This document shows positions 43,368 to 52,684 of a DNA stretch of 64,000 bases, one piece after another. The position numbers and the translations under genes are program-made. Every line of letters starts with the position of its first letter. Positions within the stretch are counted from its first letter, which is position 1. The stretch comes from Oceanobacillus rekensis (lineage in GTDB: Bacteria; Bacillota; Bacilli; Bacillales; Amphibacillaceae): the NCBI RefSeq assembly GCF_002153375.1, contig NZ_MTBQ01000011.1, positions 1 to 64,000 of the forward strand, read 5' to 3'. The notes beneath the pieces were generated by a model that made no database searches, was not told the origin of the DNA, and saw only the letters and a program-made list of their open reading frames with translations.

Positions 43368-43398
43368 AAATAGCTGCTCCATCGTTGGGCAGCTATAT
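43368..43398 (-). terminator. terminator overlapping the end of the YihY gene
   Basis: Minus strand stem ATAGCTGC/GCAGCTAT then TTATATTT; the first arm contains the TAG stop codon. Confidence 0.7.
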
Positions 43399-44214
43399 TA
43401 ATGAACGATATTCTCGAATAAAAGCATTGATGACACCGCCTGTTATGATAATAATACCAAACAAATAAAACCAAATCATCAGAACAATTACCGTACCAAG
43501 ACTGCCATAAGTTGTAGAATAATTACTAATATGATTTACGTAAAAGGAGAACCCCCATGAAACCATCTGCCAGGAGACCGTAGCAAACAATGTTCCCCAG
43601 ACAATATTTCTAAATCGGATTTTTTTATGTGGAGCAAGTTTATAAAGAAAGAACAGAACAATAAAAAATATAGCAGAAGAGATTACCCATCTGAGTGTTT
43701 CCCAAACGTTCAGAAACCCTTCTGACAAGCCAAAGATAGAAAATATGTATATACCGATCATTCTTCCAAATACAGGTAACAGCAAGGCGACGATAATGAC
43801 AATAACCATTGCGATGGTCATAACGATTGCAATTAGCCTATCTATAAGGAAAGACCGATTTCTTTTAATTCTGTATGCTCGGTTAAATGCTCTAGTTATC
43901 GCATTAACGCCATTAGACGCTGCCCAGAGTGTACCAATGATCCCAATAGAAAGTAAACCACCATTTTGTTCGATCATCATTTGATCAACATTTGAATTAA
44001 TGAGACCCATTACCTGTGAAGGTGCAAAAGAATCAATCGTATCAAGGATTACTTGTATATCAATTGGTAAATAACCAATTAAATTCAGTAAAAATAATAA
44101 AAATGGGAACAGTGATAATAAGAAAAAATATGCCAATTGAGCAGCCAGACCAAAAACGTCAACTTCTTCTACACGTTCATAAAACTGCTTTACAAGGCTT
44201 ATTAAGTCTTTCAT
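43393..44214 (-). CDS. YihY/BrkB family inner-membrane protein (YfkH-like)
   Basis: 273 residues, six transmembrane helices. 'AAQLAYFFLLSLFPFLLFLL' near the start, 'LWAASNGVNAITRAFNRAY' and 'FATVSWQMVSWGFSFYVNHI' are family signatures. Once misannotated as ribonuclease BN; its true function is unknown. B. subtilis yfkH lies in the same chromosomal part as pdaA and yfkD relatives. ATG 44214 is preferred over a GTG two codons earlier, given GGGGAG spacing. Confidence 0.9.
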   Translation of the reverse strand: MKDLISLVKQFYERVEEVDVFGLAAQLAYFFLLSLFPFLLFLLNLIGYLPIDIQVILDTIDSFAPSQVMGLINSNVDQMMIEQNGGLLSIGIIGTLWAASNGVNAITRAFNRAYRIKRNRSFLIDRLIAIVMTIAMVIVIIVALLLPVFGRMIGIYIFSIFGLSEGFLNVWETLRWVISSAIFFIVLFFLYKLAPHKKIRFRNIVWGTLFATVSWQMVSWGFSFYVNHISNYSTTYGSLGTVIVLMIWFYLFGIIIITGGVINAFIREYRSLI

Positions 44215-44283
44215 ATTCACTCGCTCCCCATGAAAAATTACTGATCTTAGGTGTGTTAAACAGTTTGGACACCTTGACTCTTA

Positions 44284-44580
44284 TTATTCTATTTCATTAA
44301 CCTTACTCTTATTCGTCACCTTATCTAAAGTTGTTTCTACTTGTTCCAAAGCATTGATTGCATTTGTTGTTCCACTGGCAAATGTCTGGTTAAGTTGATT
44401 GAAAGTATTCTTTAAATTATGAATCGCCTCCGAAGGGTTATTCATAAAATAAGAGGAAGTATTCCTTGCTGCACGCAGTCTTTCCCTGGCATAATCCCTT
44501 GTTTGCCTGTCAAAAAGTGCTGTTACCCCTCCAACAGCAGCCCCAATTGTAATACTAACCAATAATTTACGTTTTCCCAT
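44284..44580 (-). CDS. small YtxH-like protein upstream of the YihY gene
   Basis: 98 residues. The N-terminus has one glycine/alanine-rich hydrophobic segment ('LLVSITIGAAVGGVTALF'), followed by an amphipathic helix region like YtxH general-stress proteins. AAAGGAG before the ATG. B. subtilis has a small gene (yfkI) directly upstream of yfkH, so this is a positional counterpart; similarity was not verified. Likely cotranscribed with the YihY gene 70 nt downstream. Confidence 0.75.
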   Translation of the reverse strand: MGKRKLLVSITIGAAVGGVTALFDRQTRDYARERLRAARNTSSYFMNNPSEAIHNLKNTFNQLNQTFASGTTNAINALEQVETTLDKVTNKSKVNEIE

Positions 44581-44751
44581 TCTGAAAATCTCCTTTAACT
44601 AGTTAATTAAGTAAATAAATAATACCTAAAAAAGTCATACTTGTACCCTTATCATAACACCATTCGACTTTTTAATTACACTATAAACAATAAATCCAAC
44701 ATTAAAATGTGTATGATATATTTTTGTTGAAAAATGTAAGTTTAATTTAAA

Positions 44752-45053
44752 GGCTGTTTTCGCATAGATAGTTGTTATCTGTCGCATAGTCGAGATGCCG
44801 CGAACTAAGATAAGCAACTTGGGCGACCGCTCTGGGAAATACAATGCGCGCATCCTAAGGCGACTGGTGATCCCCTTCATGCTGACACATTTTAGGGTCT
44901 CACCTATGCCTCTCTTCCCGTAGGAGTCTTCGTGTATTTCCCAGAGTTGGTTAGAAGCTTACTGACAATGACTACACTTGCTAATAGCTAAAATAGCATC
45001 ATACAACTACACCAGTCCGGGATTGCTTGGGGCGGTGACTCCACAGCCCCAAA
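44752..45053 (+). repeat. large dispersed repeat family 1, copy F (module 2 truncated)
   Basis: The left flank AAAGGCTGTTTTCGCATAGA resembles the outer flank of copy A. Module 1 is complete at 44829-44947 (GCTCTGGGAAATACA to GTATTTCCCAGAGT). Module 2 starts CACCAGTCCGGG at 45010 and stops at 45053 after GGGGCGGTGACTCC, with A+T-rich unique DNA beyond. Confidence 0.88.
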
Positions 45054-45192
45054 TTTAATCAAAGATCCTATTAAAAAACAAGCACCTAAAAACTCTTTAT
45101 GAATAATATTTTTTCTATTCTACTATTTTACTATTGACATTTCATGAAATTTTCGGAATATTAGATAGTATATAATTAAAAGGGGGAATAGT

Positions 45193-46554
45193 ATGCTCGA
45201 TATAATTAATGCTATAAGTAGCTTTGTCTGGGGACCAGTGACTTTAATCCTTATTGTTGGGACAGGTTTATATTTAACATTTCGGTTGGGATTTTTACAG
45301 TTTCGAGCATTACCCTATGCACTGAAGTTGGCATTTAGCCCTACGAGGCAAGATAAGAAATCTAAAGGTGATATTAGTCATTATGAAGCATTGTCAACTG
45401 CAATGGCCGCAACGGTTGGGACAGGTAATATCGTAGGGGTGGCTACAGCTGTCGTTCTCGGGGGTCCTGGTGCAGTGTTTTGGATGTGGATTACTGCATT
45501 AGTTGGGATGGCTACTAAATACGCTGAAGCACTGCTTGCCGTGAAGTATCGCGTGGAAAATAGTAAGGGACAAATGTCAGGTGGTCCCATGTACTACCTG
45601 GAAAAAGGCCTAAAACAAAAATGGCTTGCGGTACTCTTTGCGATATTCGGCTCTGTCGCTGCATTTGGAATTGGTAATATGGTTCAATCCAAAGCAGTTT
45701 CTGATGCATTAAATAGTTCTTTTAACGTACCTGGCTGGGTTACGGGTATTGTCCTTACACTATTAACTGGTTTGGTTATTTTAGGAGGAATTAAAAGTAT
45801 CGGAAAGGTTACTGCATTTTTCGTTCCAATCATGGCTTTATTTTATGTAATTGGTGGTCTTGTAATTATCGCAATGAATATTGATATTGTTCCAGCAGCA
45901 ATCAGTCTGATTTTCACGGATGCATTCACAGCCCAAGCCGCTGGTGGGGGGATATTAGGAACTGTTATCAGATATGGTGTTGCTCGTGGCGTTTTCTCCA
46001 ATGAAGCGGGTCTAGGGTCAGCCCCTATCGCAGCGGCTGCAGCTAAAACGGATTATCCTGGACGTCAGGCTCTTGTTTCCATGACCCAAGTATTTATTGA
46101 TACCATTATTGTTTGTTCTGTTACAGGTATTACAATTGTCATGGCTGATTTATATAACTCCGGTGCAGAAACTGGAGCATTAACAGGCCTATCTTTTGCA
46201 GCATTTCTCGGTGATACCGGTGGCTATCTCGTATCCATTGCCATAGTGCTTTTTGCATACTCTACGTTAGTTGGCTGGTCGTATTATGGTGAGAAATGTT
46301 TTAGTTATCTATTTAACGATAAAGTAATTCCATACTATCGTACAGTCTTCGTTCTATTTGTATTCGTTGGTGCCGTATCCCAACTAAATGTTGTCTGGGG
46401 AATTGCCGATATCTTTAACGCATTAATGGCCATCCCTAACTTAATCGGTCTATTAGGTCTATCAGGTGTTGTCGTCTATGAAACGAAGAAGTTTATGAAA
46501 ATCGCTAAGGAAGAAAAAGAACAGGAAAAAGCTGCGAAAGCAAAATCAGCATAA
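45193..46554 (+). CDS. sodium:alanine (AGCS) symporter family protein
   Basis: 453 residues with about 10-11 transmembrane helices. AGCS signatures are 'ALSTAMAATVGTGNIVGVA' near residue 65 and 'GVARGVFSNEAGLGSAPIAA' near 265. It imports alanine, glycine or glutamine with Na+; AlsT of B. subtilis is in a glutaminase operon, and here a glutaminase gene lies just downstream in the convergent unit, which favours glutamine. AGGGGG precedes the ATG; TTGACA near 45134 may be its -35. Confidence 0.92.
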   Translation: MLDIINAISSFVWGPVTLILIVGTGLYLTFRLGFLQFRALPYALKLAFSPTRQDKKSKGDISHYEALSTAMAATVGTGNIVGVATAVVLGGPGAVFWMWITALVGMATKYAEALLAVKYRVENSKGQMSGGPMYYLEKGLKQKWLAVLFAIFGSVAAFGIGNMVQSKAVSDALNSSFNVPGWVTGIVLTLLTGLVILGGIKSIGKVTAFFVPIMALFYVIGGLVIIAMNIDIVPAAISLIFTDAFTAQAAGGGILGTVIRYGVARGVFSNEAGLGSAPIAAAAAKTDYPGRQALVSMTQVFIDTIIVCSVTGITIVMADLYNSGAETGALTGLSFAAFLGDTGGYLVSIAIVLFAYSTLVGWSYYGEKCFSYLFNDKVIPYYRTVFVLFVFVGAVSQLNVVWGIADIFNALMAIPNLIGLLGLSGVVVYETKKFMKIAKEEKEQEKAAKAKSA

Positions 46555-46558
46555 AATC

Positions 46559-46602
46559 AAAAAAGGGATGTCCTAGGTAATTTCTTAGGATATCCCTTTT
46601 TT
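46559..46602. terminator. bidirectional terminator between AGCS and SRAP genes
   Basis: Stem AAAAGGGATGTCCTA/TAGGATATCCCTTTT, one mismatch, A and T runs on both sides. Confidence 0.9.
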
Positions 46603-46604
46603 GA

Positions 46605-47270
46605 TTATACAATTGGGTCGATACATATTGGGTCGTTATTCTTGGCTGCATTAACATGATTGCTGACATTATATGCGGTTAATTCCTCATCATCCATATG
46701 CTGCAAAAATTGTTTAGCTTCATTCGGTTGCAGTTGATTCGGCTGCAGCCATTCTTCTTCTTTATTCTTTGGTAGAATAATTGGCATGCGATGATGAATG
46801 TCCTGCATAAAAGAATTTGCCTCCTTGGTTAGGATTGTACAAGTAAATAATGTTTGATCTTCCTGTTCCCATTTATCCCAGAGACCAGCAAATGCAAATA
46901 ATTTCCGATCCTTTAATTGGATTCTTTTTGGCTGTTTTATATTTTCCGCCTTTTTCCATTCGTAAAAACTATCTGCTACAATGAGGCATCTTTTTTTTGA
47001 CATCAGTTTTTTAAAGCTCGGTTTTTCATCTGCTGTTTCACTTCTTGCATTAATCATTTTATAGCCAATCTTTTCATCCTTTGCCCAAGATGGTACAAGT
47101 CCCCAGCGTAGATGGCCCGCCCTTCTCTTCTTACCATCATGTATAATGGCAAGCACATCCTGGCCTGGTGCTATATTATAGCTTTGGTTAAAGGAGTCTA
47201 TCCCCTCATCAAGTCCAAAGTCATTTAAAAGCTCCAGTTCATCAGCCAGCAATGTATATCTTCCACACAT
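46605..47270 (-). CDS. SOS-response-associated peptidase family protein (SRAP/HMCES)
   Basis: 221 residues. Starts MCGRYTLL with the invariant catalytic Cys2, which becomes the N-terminal residue and crosslinks to abasic sites in single-stranded DNA. Further SRAP residues: 'IAPGQDVLAI', 'RWGLVPSWAKD', 'NARSETADEKPSFK', 'ADSFYEWKK' and 'IHHRMPIIL'. ATG 47270 must be the true start because Cys must be residue 2; AGGAGTG supports it. Lies 20 nt after glutaminase, probably in one transcript. Confidence 0.95.
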   Translation of the reverse strand: MCGRYTLLADELELLNDFGLDEGIDSFNQSYNIAPGQDVLAIIHDGKKRRAGHLRWGLVPSWAKDEKIGYKMINARSETADEKPSFKKLMSKKRCLIVADSFYEWKKAENIKQPKRIQLKDRKLFAFAGLWDKWEQEDQTLFTCTILTKEANSFMQDIHHRMPIILPKNKEEEWLQPNQLQPNEAKQFLQHMDDEELTAYNVSNHVNAAKNNDPICIDPIV

Positions 47271-47290
47271 ACAATCACACTCCTGTCTGC

Positions 47291-48295
47291 CTAGAATAAA
47301 CTTAAATCCCAATGGTTGGCAACATGCCTTAATAATTTAATGCCACCGATACTATTTCCCTGTTTGTCCAGTGCTGGTCCATAAACACCAATTCCACAGC
47401 CTTCAAGAAAAGGGAGCTCTTCATCCCTTACCCTTGGCGGAACGACTGCCAATATCCCTCCTGACACACCGCTTTTGGCCGGCACACCAACATATGCTGC
47501 GAATTTACCGGAAGCATCATACATTCCACAGGTCAACATTAATGCTTTGGCAAGACGGGTTATAGATCGTGGAATTATTTCTTCCTCTGTAACTGGATCA
47601 AAACCATCATTTGACAAAACCAAACCAATTCTGGCCAGGTCATCAATCGTAATCTCAATGGCACTTTGTTTAAAGTAAGTTTCCAATGTGATACTAAGGT
47701 CTGACTCTAAATAATCTCCTTCCAGCAAATAATAACCAATCGCCCTGTTTTTCATGGAAGTATCCCGCTCCGATTCATATGCTTCCACATTAATTTCTGG
47801 TCGATGACCGATCATTTTCTCCATAAGTATGAAAAGAGTCTCAAGCTTCTGATCGGATGAATTCCCATCAAGCATGGAGGAAACGGTAATAGCCCCGGAA
47901 TTCACCATTGGGTTGAACGGTTTATTAGGTTGTTTCATCTCCAAATGCATGATTGAGTTAAATGCTTCACCAGTCGGCTCCACGTCTACACGATCCAGTA
48001 CATATGTTAGACCTCTTTCCATACATGCTACAATAAATGTCAGCACCTTTGAAATACTTTGGATTGTGAATTTCTCCTCTGTATTTCCTGACTTGATCGT
48101 CGTTCCATTTTTTCCAATAATGGATATTCCGAGTGCTTCGGGGTCGGCTTCTCCCAAAATCGGTATATAGTTTGCCAATTCTCCATCAGAAGTTTGCTTT
48201 TTAAAAAATTTAACCCAACCATCAACATACTCCTGTAGCCACTCTTCCGTCACTTCAGTATTTAAATTCGCAGATCCTTGCACCAATTCCTTCAC
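47291..48295 (-). CDS. glsA: glutaminase
   Basis: Up to 334 residues, serine-dependent glutaminase with a beta-lactamase-like fold. The catalytic S-x-x-K is in 'IQSISKVLTF'; other family stretches are 'KPFNPMVNSGAITVSSM', 'KNRAIGYYLLEGDYL' and 'PAKSGVSGGILAVVPP'. Converts glutamine to glutamate and ammonia. The open frame begins with GTG 48295, but TTG 48286 or GTG 48283 is better placed after GAGGTGAAGGA. A symporter lies at the convergent unit. Confidence 0.93.
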   Translation of the reverse strand: MKELVQGSANLNTEVTEEWLQEYVDGWVKFFKKQTSDGELANYIPILGEADPEALGISIIGKNGTTIKSGNTEEKFTIQSISKVLTFIVACMERGLTYVLDRVDVEPTGEAFNSIMHLEMKQPNKPFNPMVNSGAITVSSMLDGNSSDQKLETLFILMEKMIGHRPEINVEAYESERDTSMKNRAIGYYLLEGDYLESDLSITLETYFKQSAIEITIDDLARIGLVLSNDGFDPVTEEEIIPRSITRLAKALMLTCGMYDASGKFAAYVGVPAKSGVSGGILAVVPPRVRDEELPFLEGCGIGVYGPALDKQGNSIGGIKLLRHVANHWDLSLF

Positions 48296-48497
48296 CTCAT
48301 TACTTCTATGTATTTCGACGAATGTATATATATATTGCTATACCCTTTCTATTTTTATTCTACCCATATTTTCATATTCAACGTGTTAGAATCTAAGTAA
48401 ATGTATTAAACGTAATACGTAGTCATTCATTCATAATTATTGAGACGGTTACTTTACAATGTGAGAATCGTATTATGAAATTTTTAAATACACCAGA

Positions 48498-48529
48498 ACA
48501 AGGAGCTTGAAAACGAAGCTCCTTGTTTT
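48498..48529 (+). terminator. orphan hairpin, plus orientation
   Basis: Perfect stem ACAAGGAGCTT/AAGCTCCTTGT with 7-nt loop followed by TTTT. No plus-strand gene ends here; the flanking genes are both on the minus strand. Confidence 0.6.
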
Positions 48530-48591
48530 AACGCTGTCTTCATTAATACTTTTGGCTAATACCTAATCGTAAAAATACTTCATTCCATTTC

Positions 48592-49032
48592 TTATTTATT
48601 CAAATTTACTTTAAATACATAACTTACTTTGTCATATTCCATCCTATTTTCATAAAAACGATGTGCGTCCGTACGCTGTAATCCAGATGATAATGCAACA
48701 CTTTCATAGCTATTTTTATTTGCCCATTTATGAACATATGTAAGTAGTTTTTCACCATGACCTTGTGAACGCTGATTTTTATCCGTTACTAAATCACAAA
48801 CCCAAACAAATCTGCCATAATATAGCGTTATCATAGGCTTGAAACCAATAACTGCAACTATTTCTTCCTCATCAAATAAAGCAAACATTTTATAGCTATC
48901 AATCTCTTTTGCCTCTAATACTAATTTAAGATATGTCTCGTCATCGAGATGAGTTCTTAAATGTTTCATAACTGGAAAGGCTTCCATAATGTCTTTCTTT
49001 GATTGGAGTTCTTTAATTGTTAATGTGTTCAT
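48592..49032 (-). CDS. GNAT family N-acetyltransferase
   Basis: 146 residues. Acetyl-CoA loop 'NQRSQGHGEKLLTYVHKWA' and C-terminal 'ALSSGLQRTDAHRFYENRMEYDKVSYVF' region. ATG 49032 follows GAGGAGG; the open frame continues upstream for 57 codons but that part looks like an unrelated membrane-protein remnant. Substrate unknown. Confidence 0.88.
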   Translation of the reverse strand: MNTLTIKELQSKKDIMEAFPVMKHLRTHLDDETYLKLVLEAKEIDSYKMFALFDEEEIVAVIGFKPMITLYYGRFVWVCDLVTDKNQRSQGHGEKLLTYVHKWANKNSYESVALSSGLQRTDAHRFYENRMEYDKVSYVFKVNLNK

Positions 49033-49235
49033 CCCTAACCCTCCTCGTTTAATATAACTTCTTCTACTAATAGACATCTTTTCTACTCTAATATTTGCAT
49101 ATGCTAAGACATTAATTACTATTAAACTAATCCTTACATCACCTTTATTTCCAAACCATCCAAATATGATTCCCAATACGCCTAACACAAAAGGTGAAAA
49201 CAAACTAAAACTTATCGCGAAGCCAAATCATTAGG
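49033..49235 (-). pseudogene. remnant of a small membrane protein
   Basis: In frame before the GNAT gene, after a TGA, the DNA reads 'SLFSPFVLGVLGIIFGWF' and 'VRISLIVINVLAYANI', a two-helix pattern like DUF4190-type proteins. It has no start codon with a ribosome binding site and no own stop before the GNAT start, so it looks truncated. Confidence 0.4.
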
Positions 49236-49307
49236 ACAGCACACTTTTTTGAACGATTCCTAAGATTTAATTTCCACTGCCCTTGTTCATTGGACTCCTG
49301 TAAGAAA

Positions 49308-50084
49308 TTAGAGACTAAAGTATTTTTCTGCTATATCATGGAAGGATTGTTTATCAATCTCTTTTTTATTCAACTTTCCATCCACCCATTCGGTGAATGA
49401 AGTTTCTGTTAATGTCAGGTTCCCTTTATCCGTTAATCTGGTAATTAACGGATTCTTATTAAATGCCGAATCTGGATGTTCCCTTATGGTTTTTTGCACG
49501 TCATTTAATTCAGGTAACGTCCTAATTACATCCTTAGAATCAAGTGCATAACCTATTTTCCAATCTTTATCCTTGTACTTTAATTTCATATAAAATATAT
49601 AGTCCCCATGTTCACTTTCTATTCGATCCACTCGAAATTCACCATTATTTGAAGCTACTATTTCTCCATTTATTGGAACAGGCCTTAATGGCAAGTTGCC
49701 GCCAAAGCCTGTATCAACTAAATATTGTTGCTCATGATGTCTAATGAGATTAGCTACATGCGTTTTTCCAGTCGTACTCCATTTCTGATTCATTTGATCA
49801 TATACTACACCTCGGATTAGTACTGCGTTAAAACCATTTTCAACCAAAAATAAGTTGAGAATTGTATTCAATTCATAGCATAATCCGCCTTCATTTTGTT
49901 GTAGTATTTTATGTACTAAATTGTCTTCTGTAATTTCAGTTGTCTTTTCACCTATAATCGATAAATTTTCAAACGGGATCGTTTTCGCTGTTTTTTCAAG
50001 AATAATATGTAGATTTTCGAAAGTAATTTTCTCGTTATATGGGATACCTAATCGATTATGAAATAATATGTTTATGTTATTCAT
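49308..50084 (-). CDS. arylamine N-acetyltransferase
   Basis: 258 residues. The Cys-His-Asp triad is visible: Cys in 'NEGGLCYELN', His in 'GKTHVANLI' and Asp in 'YLVDTGFGG'. Transfers acetyl from acetyl-CoA to arylamines or hydrazines. The N-terminal helical bundle, beta barrel and C-terminal lid are complete. ATG 50084 is chosen because AAGGAGTGA lies about 10 nt upstream. Confidence 0.92.
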   Translation of the reverse strand: MNNINILFHNRLGIPYNEKITFENLHIILEKTAKTIPFENLSIIGEKTTEITEDNLVHKILQQNEGGLCYELNTILNLFLVENGFNAVLIRGVVYDQMNQKWSTTGKTHVANLIRHHEQQYLVDTGFGGNLPLRPVPINGEIVASNNGEFRVDRIESEHGDYIFYMKLKYKDKDWKIGYALDSKDVIRTLPELNDVQKTIREHPDSAFNKNPLITRLTDKGNLTLTETSFTEWVDGKLNKKEIDKQSFHDIAEKYFSL

Positions 50085-50179
50085 TATTGACTCACTCCTT
50101 GCTTTCATATTAACTTTATTAAAAAATAAAGTTAGGCCTCCGTATTTGCGGTCTCCAAATTGAATTATAGCAGTGGTGA

Positions 50180-50755
50180 TTAAAAGTCTACTTGTGAGTT
50201 ATATTTATTACTTCCTGGAAGTTTTTTGATGGCGTTCCAGGCTTCAATCGCTTCTTTGCGACTTTTCCCTTTATTATTCAGATCAGCGAAAAAGTCACGA
50301 AAGAATTGATTATATTCAAATTGAGGAGAGATTTCTTTCTTGTAGGAAGGATCTTTCTTTCGTTCGATTTCCTCATACCAGGCATCTACAACCTCACGAT
50401 ATGTCTTCCCATTGTTGTTTTTAAAGTAGTTTTGGATATAGGTGGAGAAATGAAAATTAGGGATCATTGTGTTGAAAAAGTATCTTACCTCTTGGCTGCA
50501 TCGATGGTCTTCCGTAATGACTGTGTCAAGACTTAATTTAGCTTGAGGTTCTGCCTTCCTTTTTACCTTTGGTTTTTTACTAGGTTCTATTATTTTTCCC
50601 GTCCGAAGAAATGTTTCGATTCGAGCAGATATCTCAACTTTTGATCCAGAAGCACTTATTCCATTTTCCCTGCAAAATAATTGCAATTCTTCTTTCAACC
50701 AATAATAATCGTTAAAATCCTTACTATTAATTTCTTGATTGAGATTAGGTCTCAT
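50180..50755 (-). CDS. SAP-domain / DUF6434-type protein
   Basis: 191 residues. Residues about 15-52 form a SAP helix-extension-helix ('WLKEELQLFCRENGISASGS', 'VEISARIETFLRTGKI') of a DNA- or RNA-binding type. After a basic linker, the C-terminal half ('FHFSTYIQNYFKNNNGKTYR', 'QFFRDFFADLNNKGKSRKEA') has two similar aromatic-rich helical repeats. AGGTG before the ATG. The cellular role is unknown. Confidence 0.8.
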   Translation of the reverse strand: MRPNLNQEINSKDFNDYYWLKEELQLFCRENGISASGSKVEISARIETFLRTGKIIEPSKKPKVKRKAEPQAKLSLDTVITEDHRCSQEVRYFFNTMIPNFHFSTYIQNYFKNNNGKTYREVVDAWYEEIERKKDPSYKKEISPQFEYNQFFRDFFADLNNKGKSRKEAIEAWNAIKKLPGSNKYNSQVDF

Positions 50756-50804
50756 TAAATAACACCTCGATATTCATTGAACTAATTTGTTCTTCTTTAA
50801 CTGT

Positions 50805-51152
50805 TTAAGATAATTTCCAAGCAGGGATTAAAGAATGAAAATGGAAAAAATAGCTTGCTATCATATGTATTACTGTGTACAAAACTAATATTGTCAAATA
50901 AGTAAATAACCAAGTATGTAGTGGTTTATTTAAAAACAGAAAGAGCAATAACATTCCGACTGGAAAAGGTATTAGTACAATTAACCATACAGGTGCTCTA
51001 AGCGCCTCAGTAATAGCACCTAATGAAACTACGGAAATCCCAATTATGAGAGCTTGCCAGATTGCTATACCATTGGTAATGAAACGACTACCAAAAAAGT
51101 ATGATAGAGCTGTTAGCAAAATCGCTATAATAAAACTAATAATATAATTCAT
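50805..51152 (-). CDS. uncharacterised four-helix membrane protein
   Basis: 115 residues, four hydrophobic segments (about 2-20, 28-46, 52-72 and 80-103) with almost no soluble part. AAAAGGTGG precedes the ATG. No motif recognised; it may be cotranscribed with the SAP-domain gene 49 nt downstream. Confidence 0.7.
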   Translation of the reverse strand: MNYIISFIIAILLTALSYFFGSRFITNGIAIWQALIIGISVVSLGAITEALRAPVWLIVLIPFPVGMLLLFLFLNKPLHTWLFTYLTILVLYTVIHMIASYFFHFHSLIPAWKLS

Positions 51153-51530
51153 TAAAAAACCACCTTTTAACTTATCTATTATCAGTATACCGAAAGAACA
51201 ATGATTGGAATGTTAATTTATATATATATTATGCTTGTATGTACGCATCAACAGCTTTTCTCTACAAACTGTTTTGAATGATATTTTGCACGGTGCCAGC
51301 CAATTCACCGCTTTTCATATCTTTATAAGTTTCCCAATAAAATGGAACGTATATAACGATAGAAATCTTCGCCTTTTGATAGGTTCCATCAATCGATACA
51401 AGTACAATCGCGATTTTATTTACTTCCTTTTTTGCAATAAATCCAATCGGTTATCCAAGATACCACAAATTCCTCCAGTATTCAGGTCAAACCTATTATA
51501 CTATTGAAAACTTAAAATGTGGCACACAAT
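51153..51530. other. intergenic stretch without a supported gene
   Basis: A plus-strand frame at 51235-51507 lacks a ribosome binding site and has a biased, non-protein-like composition. No repeat or promoter stands out. Confidence 0.5.
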
Positions 51531-51533
51531 AAA

Positions 51534-51562
51534 AAAGACCGGCTCATGAGCCAGTCTTTTCC
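51534..51562 (-). terminator. terminator after the CAP-domain gene
   Basis: Minus strand stem AAAAGACTGGCTC/GAGCCGGTCTTTT with T run. Confidence 0.9.
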
Positions 51563-51572
51563 CTGAAATATA

Positions 51573-52496
51573 TTATTTTCCGATAAATTGTTGTGTCCAA
51601 TGGTTACCATCTTCAACATACCCTACTCCGATATGTGTGTAGTCACCATTTAAAATATTTGCACGGTGTCCTTCACTGTTCATCCAAGCATCTACAACTT
51701 CTGCAGGTGTACGTTGTCCTTGTGCAATGTTCTCACCAGCAGTTTTGTATGAAACGCCAAAGCTCTTCATCATATCAAAAGGTGATCCGTAAGTTGGGCT
51801 ATTATGAGCAAAATAGTTATTTACTGCCATATCACGAGACTTTTCACGTGCTACTTTACTTAATTCTGTATCAATTTGCAATGCTGATAAACCTTGTTTT
51901 GCTCTTTCTTGGTTAGTTAATTCAACTACTTCTTGTTCAAATTGACTTAATTGTTGTGATTGTTCTTGCTTTTGTTCAGGTTGTTCTTCTTGCTGAACTG
52001 GTTGTTGTACTGGTGCTGCCGGTTGTTCCTGTTTTACTGGTTCTTCTTTCGCTGGTTCTTCTTTGACAGGCTCTTCTTTAACTGGTGCTTCTTTAACCGG
52101 TGCTTCTGCTACAGGTTTTTCTTCTTTTGGTTGTTCAGCCTTTGGTTGTTCATTTTGAACTGGTTTCTTTTCAACAGGCTTTTCTTTACTAGGTTCTTCT
52201 TTCGTTGATTCTTCTTGTTTCTCAGGTTGTGCTTTTTCTTCCTTCTCTGTTACTTGAAGGGAATCCCAATCGATGTTGCTCCAGTTAATATCAAATCTAT
52301 TAGATACTTTGTCTAAAAGACCTTGCATATCATTCCCTGAAACAGCACCCGATTGTCCATTCACAGAATAAAGTACTTTATATGAAAGATCAACGGACTG
52401 ATTTGGATTTGCTGATGCCTCCGCATTCGATGAAAATGCTCCACCAAATAATAATGTTGCAGATAATGCAGTAACGATTCCTACTTTTTTAAACAT
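51573..52496 (-). CDS. secreted CAP/SCP-domain protein (YkwD-like)
   Basis: 307 residues. Signal peptide 1-27 ending 'SNAEA'. A short N-terminal domain follows, then a roughly 100-residue low-complexity linker of K, E, P and Q ('EAPVKEAPVKEEPVKEEP'), then the CAP domain at about 185-307 with 'LTNQERAKQGLSALQID', 'AHNSPTYGSPFDMM', 'GENIAQGQRTPAEVVDAW' and 'GHRANILNGDYTHIGVGY'. CAP proteins are extracellular; related Bacillus ones occur in spore coats or medium. AAAAGGAGCG upstream. Confidence 0.92.
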   Translation of the reverse strand: MFKKVGIVTALSATLLFGGAFSSNAEASANPNQSVDLSYKVLYSVNGQSGAVSGNDMQGLLDKVSNRFDINWSNIDWDSLQVTEKEEKAQPEKQEESTKEEPSKEKPVEKKPVQNEQPKAEQPKEEKPVAEAPVKEAPVKEEPVKEEPAKEEPVKQEQPAAPVQQPVQQEEQPEQKQEQSQQLSQFEQEVVELTNQERAKQGLSALQIDTELSKVAREKSRDMAVNNYFAHNSPTYGSPFDMMKSFGVSYKTAGENIAQGQRTPAEVVDAWMNSEGHRANILNGDYTHIGVGYVEDGNHWTQQFIGK

Positions 52497-52684
52497 CTAG
52501 ATGCACGCTCCTTTTGTTTTTTTGGTTTGCTTTCTTGTGCAAAATCATCATAGCATAGCTTTTTTGTAATATTTGTGGGAGGAATTTCCACGCCTATGGA
52601 ATCTATTTTTCTATCACTCTCAAACCCTTGTTTTACATAGAAAGGATAGCTTTTTAAAAATGGCTTGGAATGGTAAAACTTCAA
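52497..52684 (-). pseudogene. possible C-terminal fragment of an acetyltransferase
   Basis: The frame reads 'HSKPFLKSYPFYVKQGFESD' and 'IDSIGVEIPPTNITK', reminiscent of the last strands of GNAT enzymes (Y-x-K-x-G-F). It has no start signal, and the N-terminal domain is missing. Weak assignment. The rest of the gap to mreBH (52690-52940) is A+T-rich with only a TATAAT at 52823. Confidence 0.35.

Noticed and set aside
51960-52208. 82-codon plus-strand frame rich in Phe/Leu/Trp
   Set aside because: It is the complement of the K/E/P linker in the CAP-domain protein, a codon-bias artefact.
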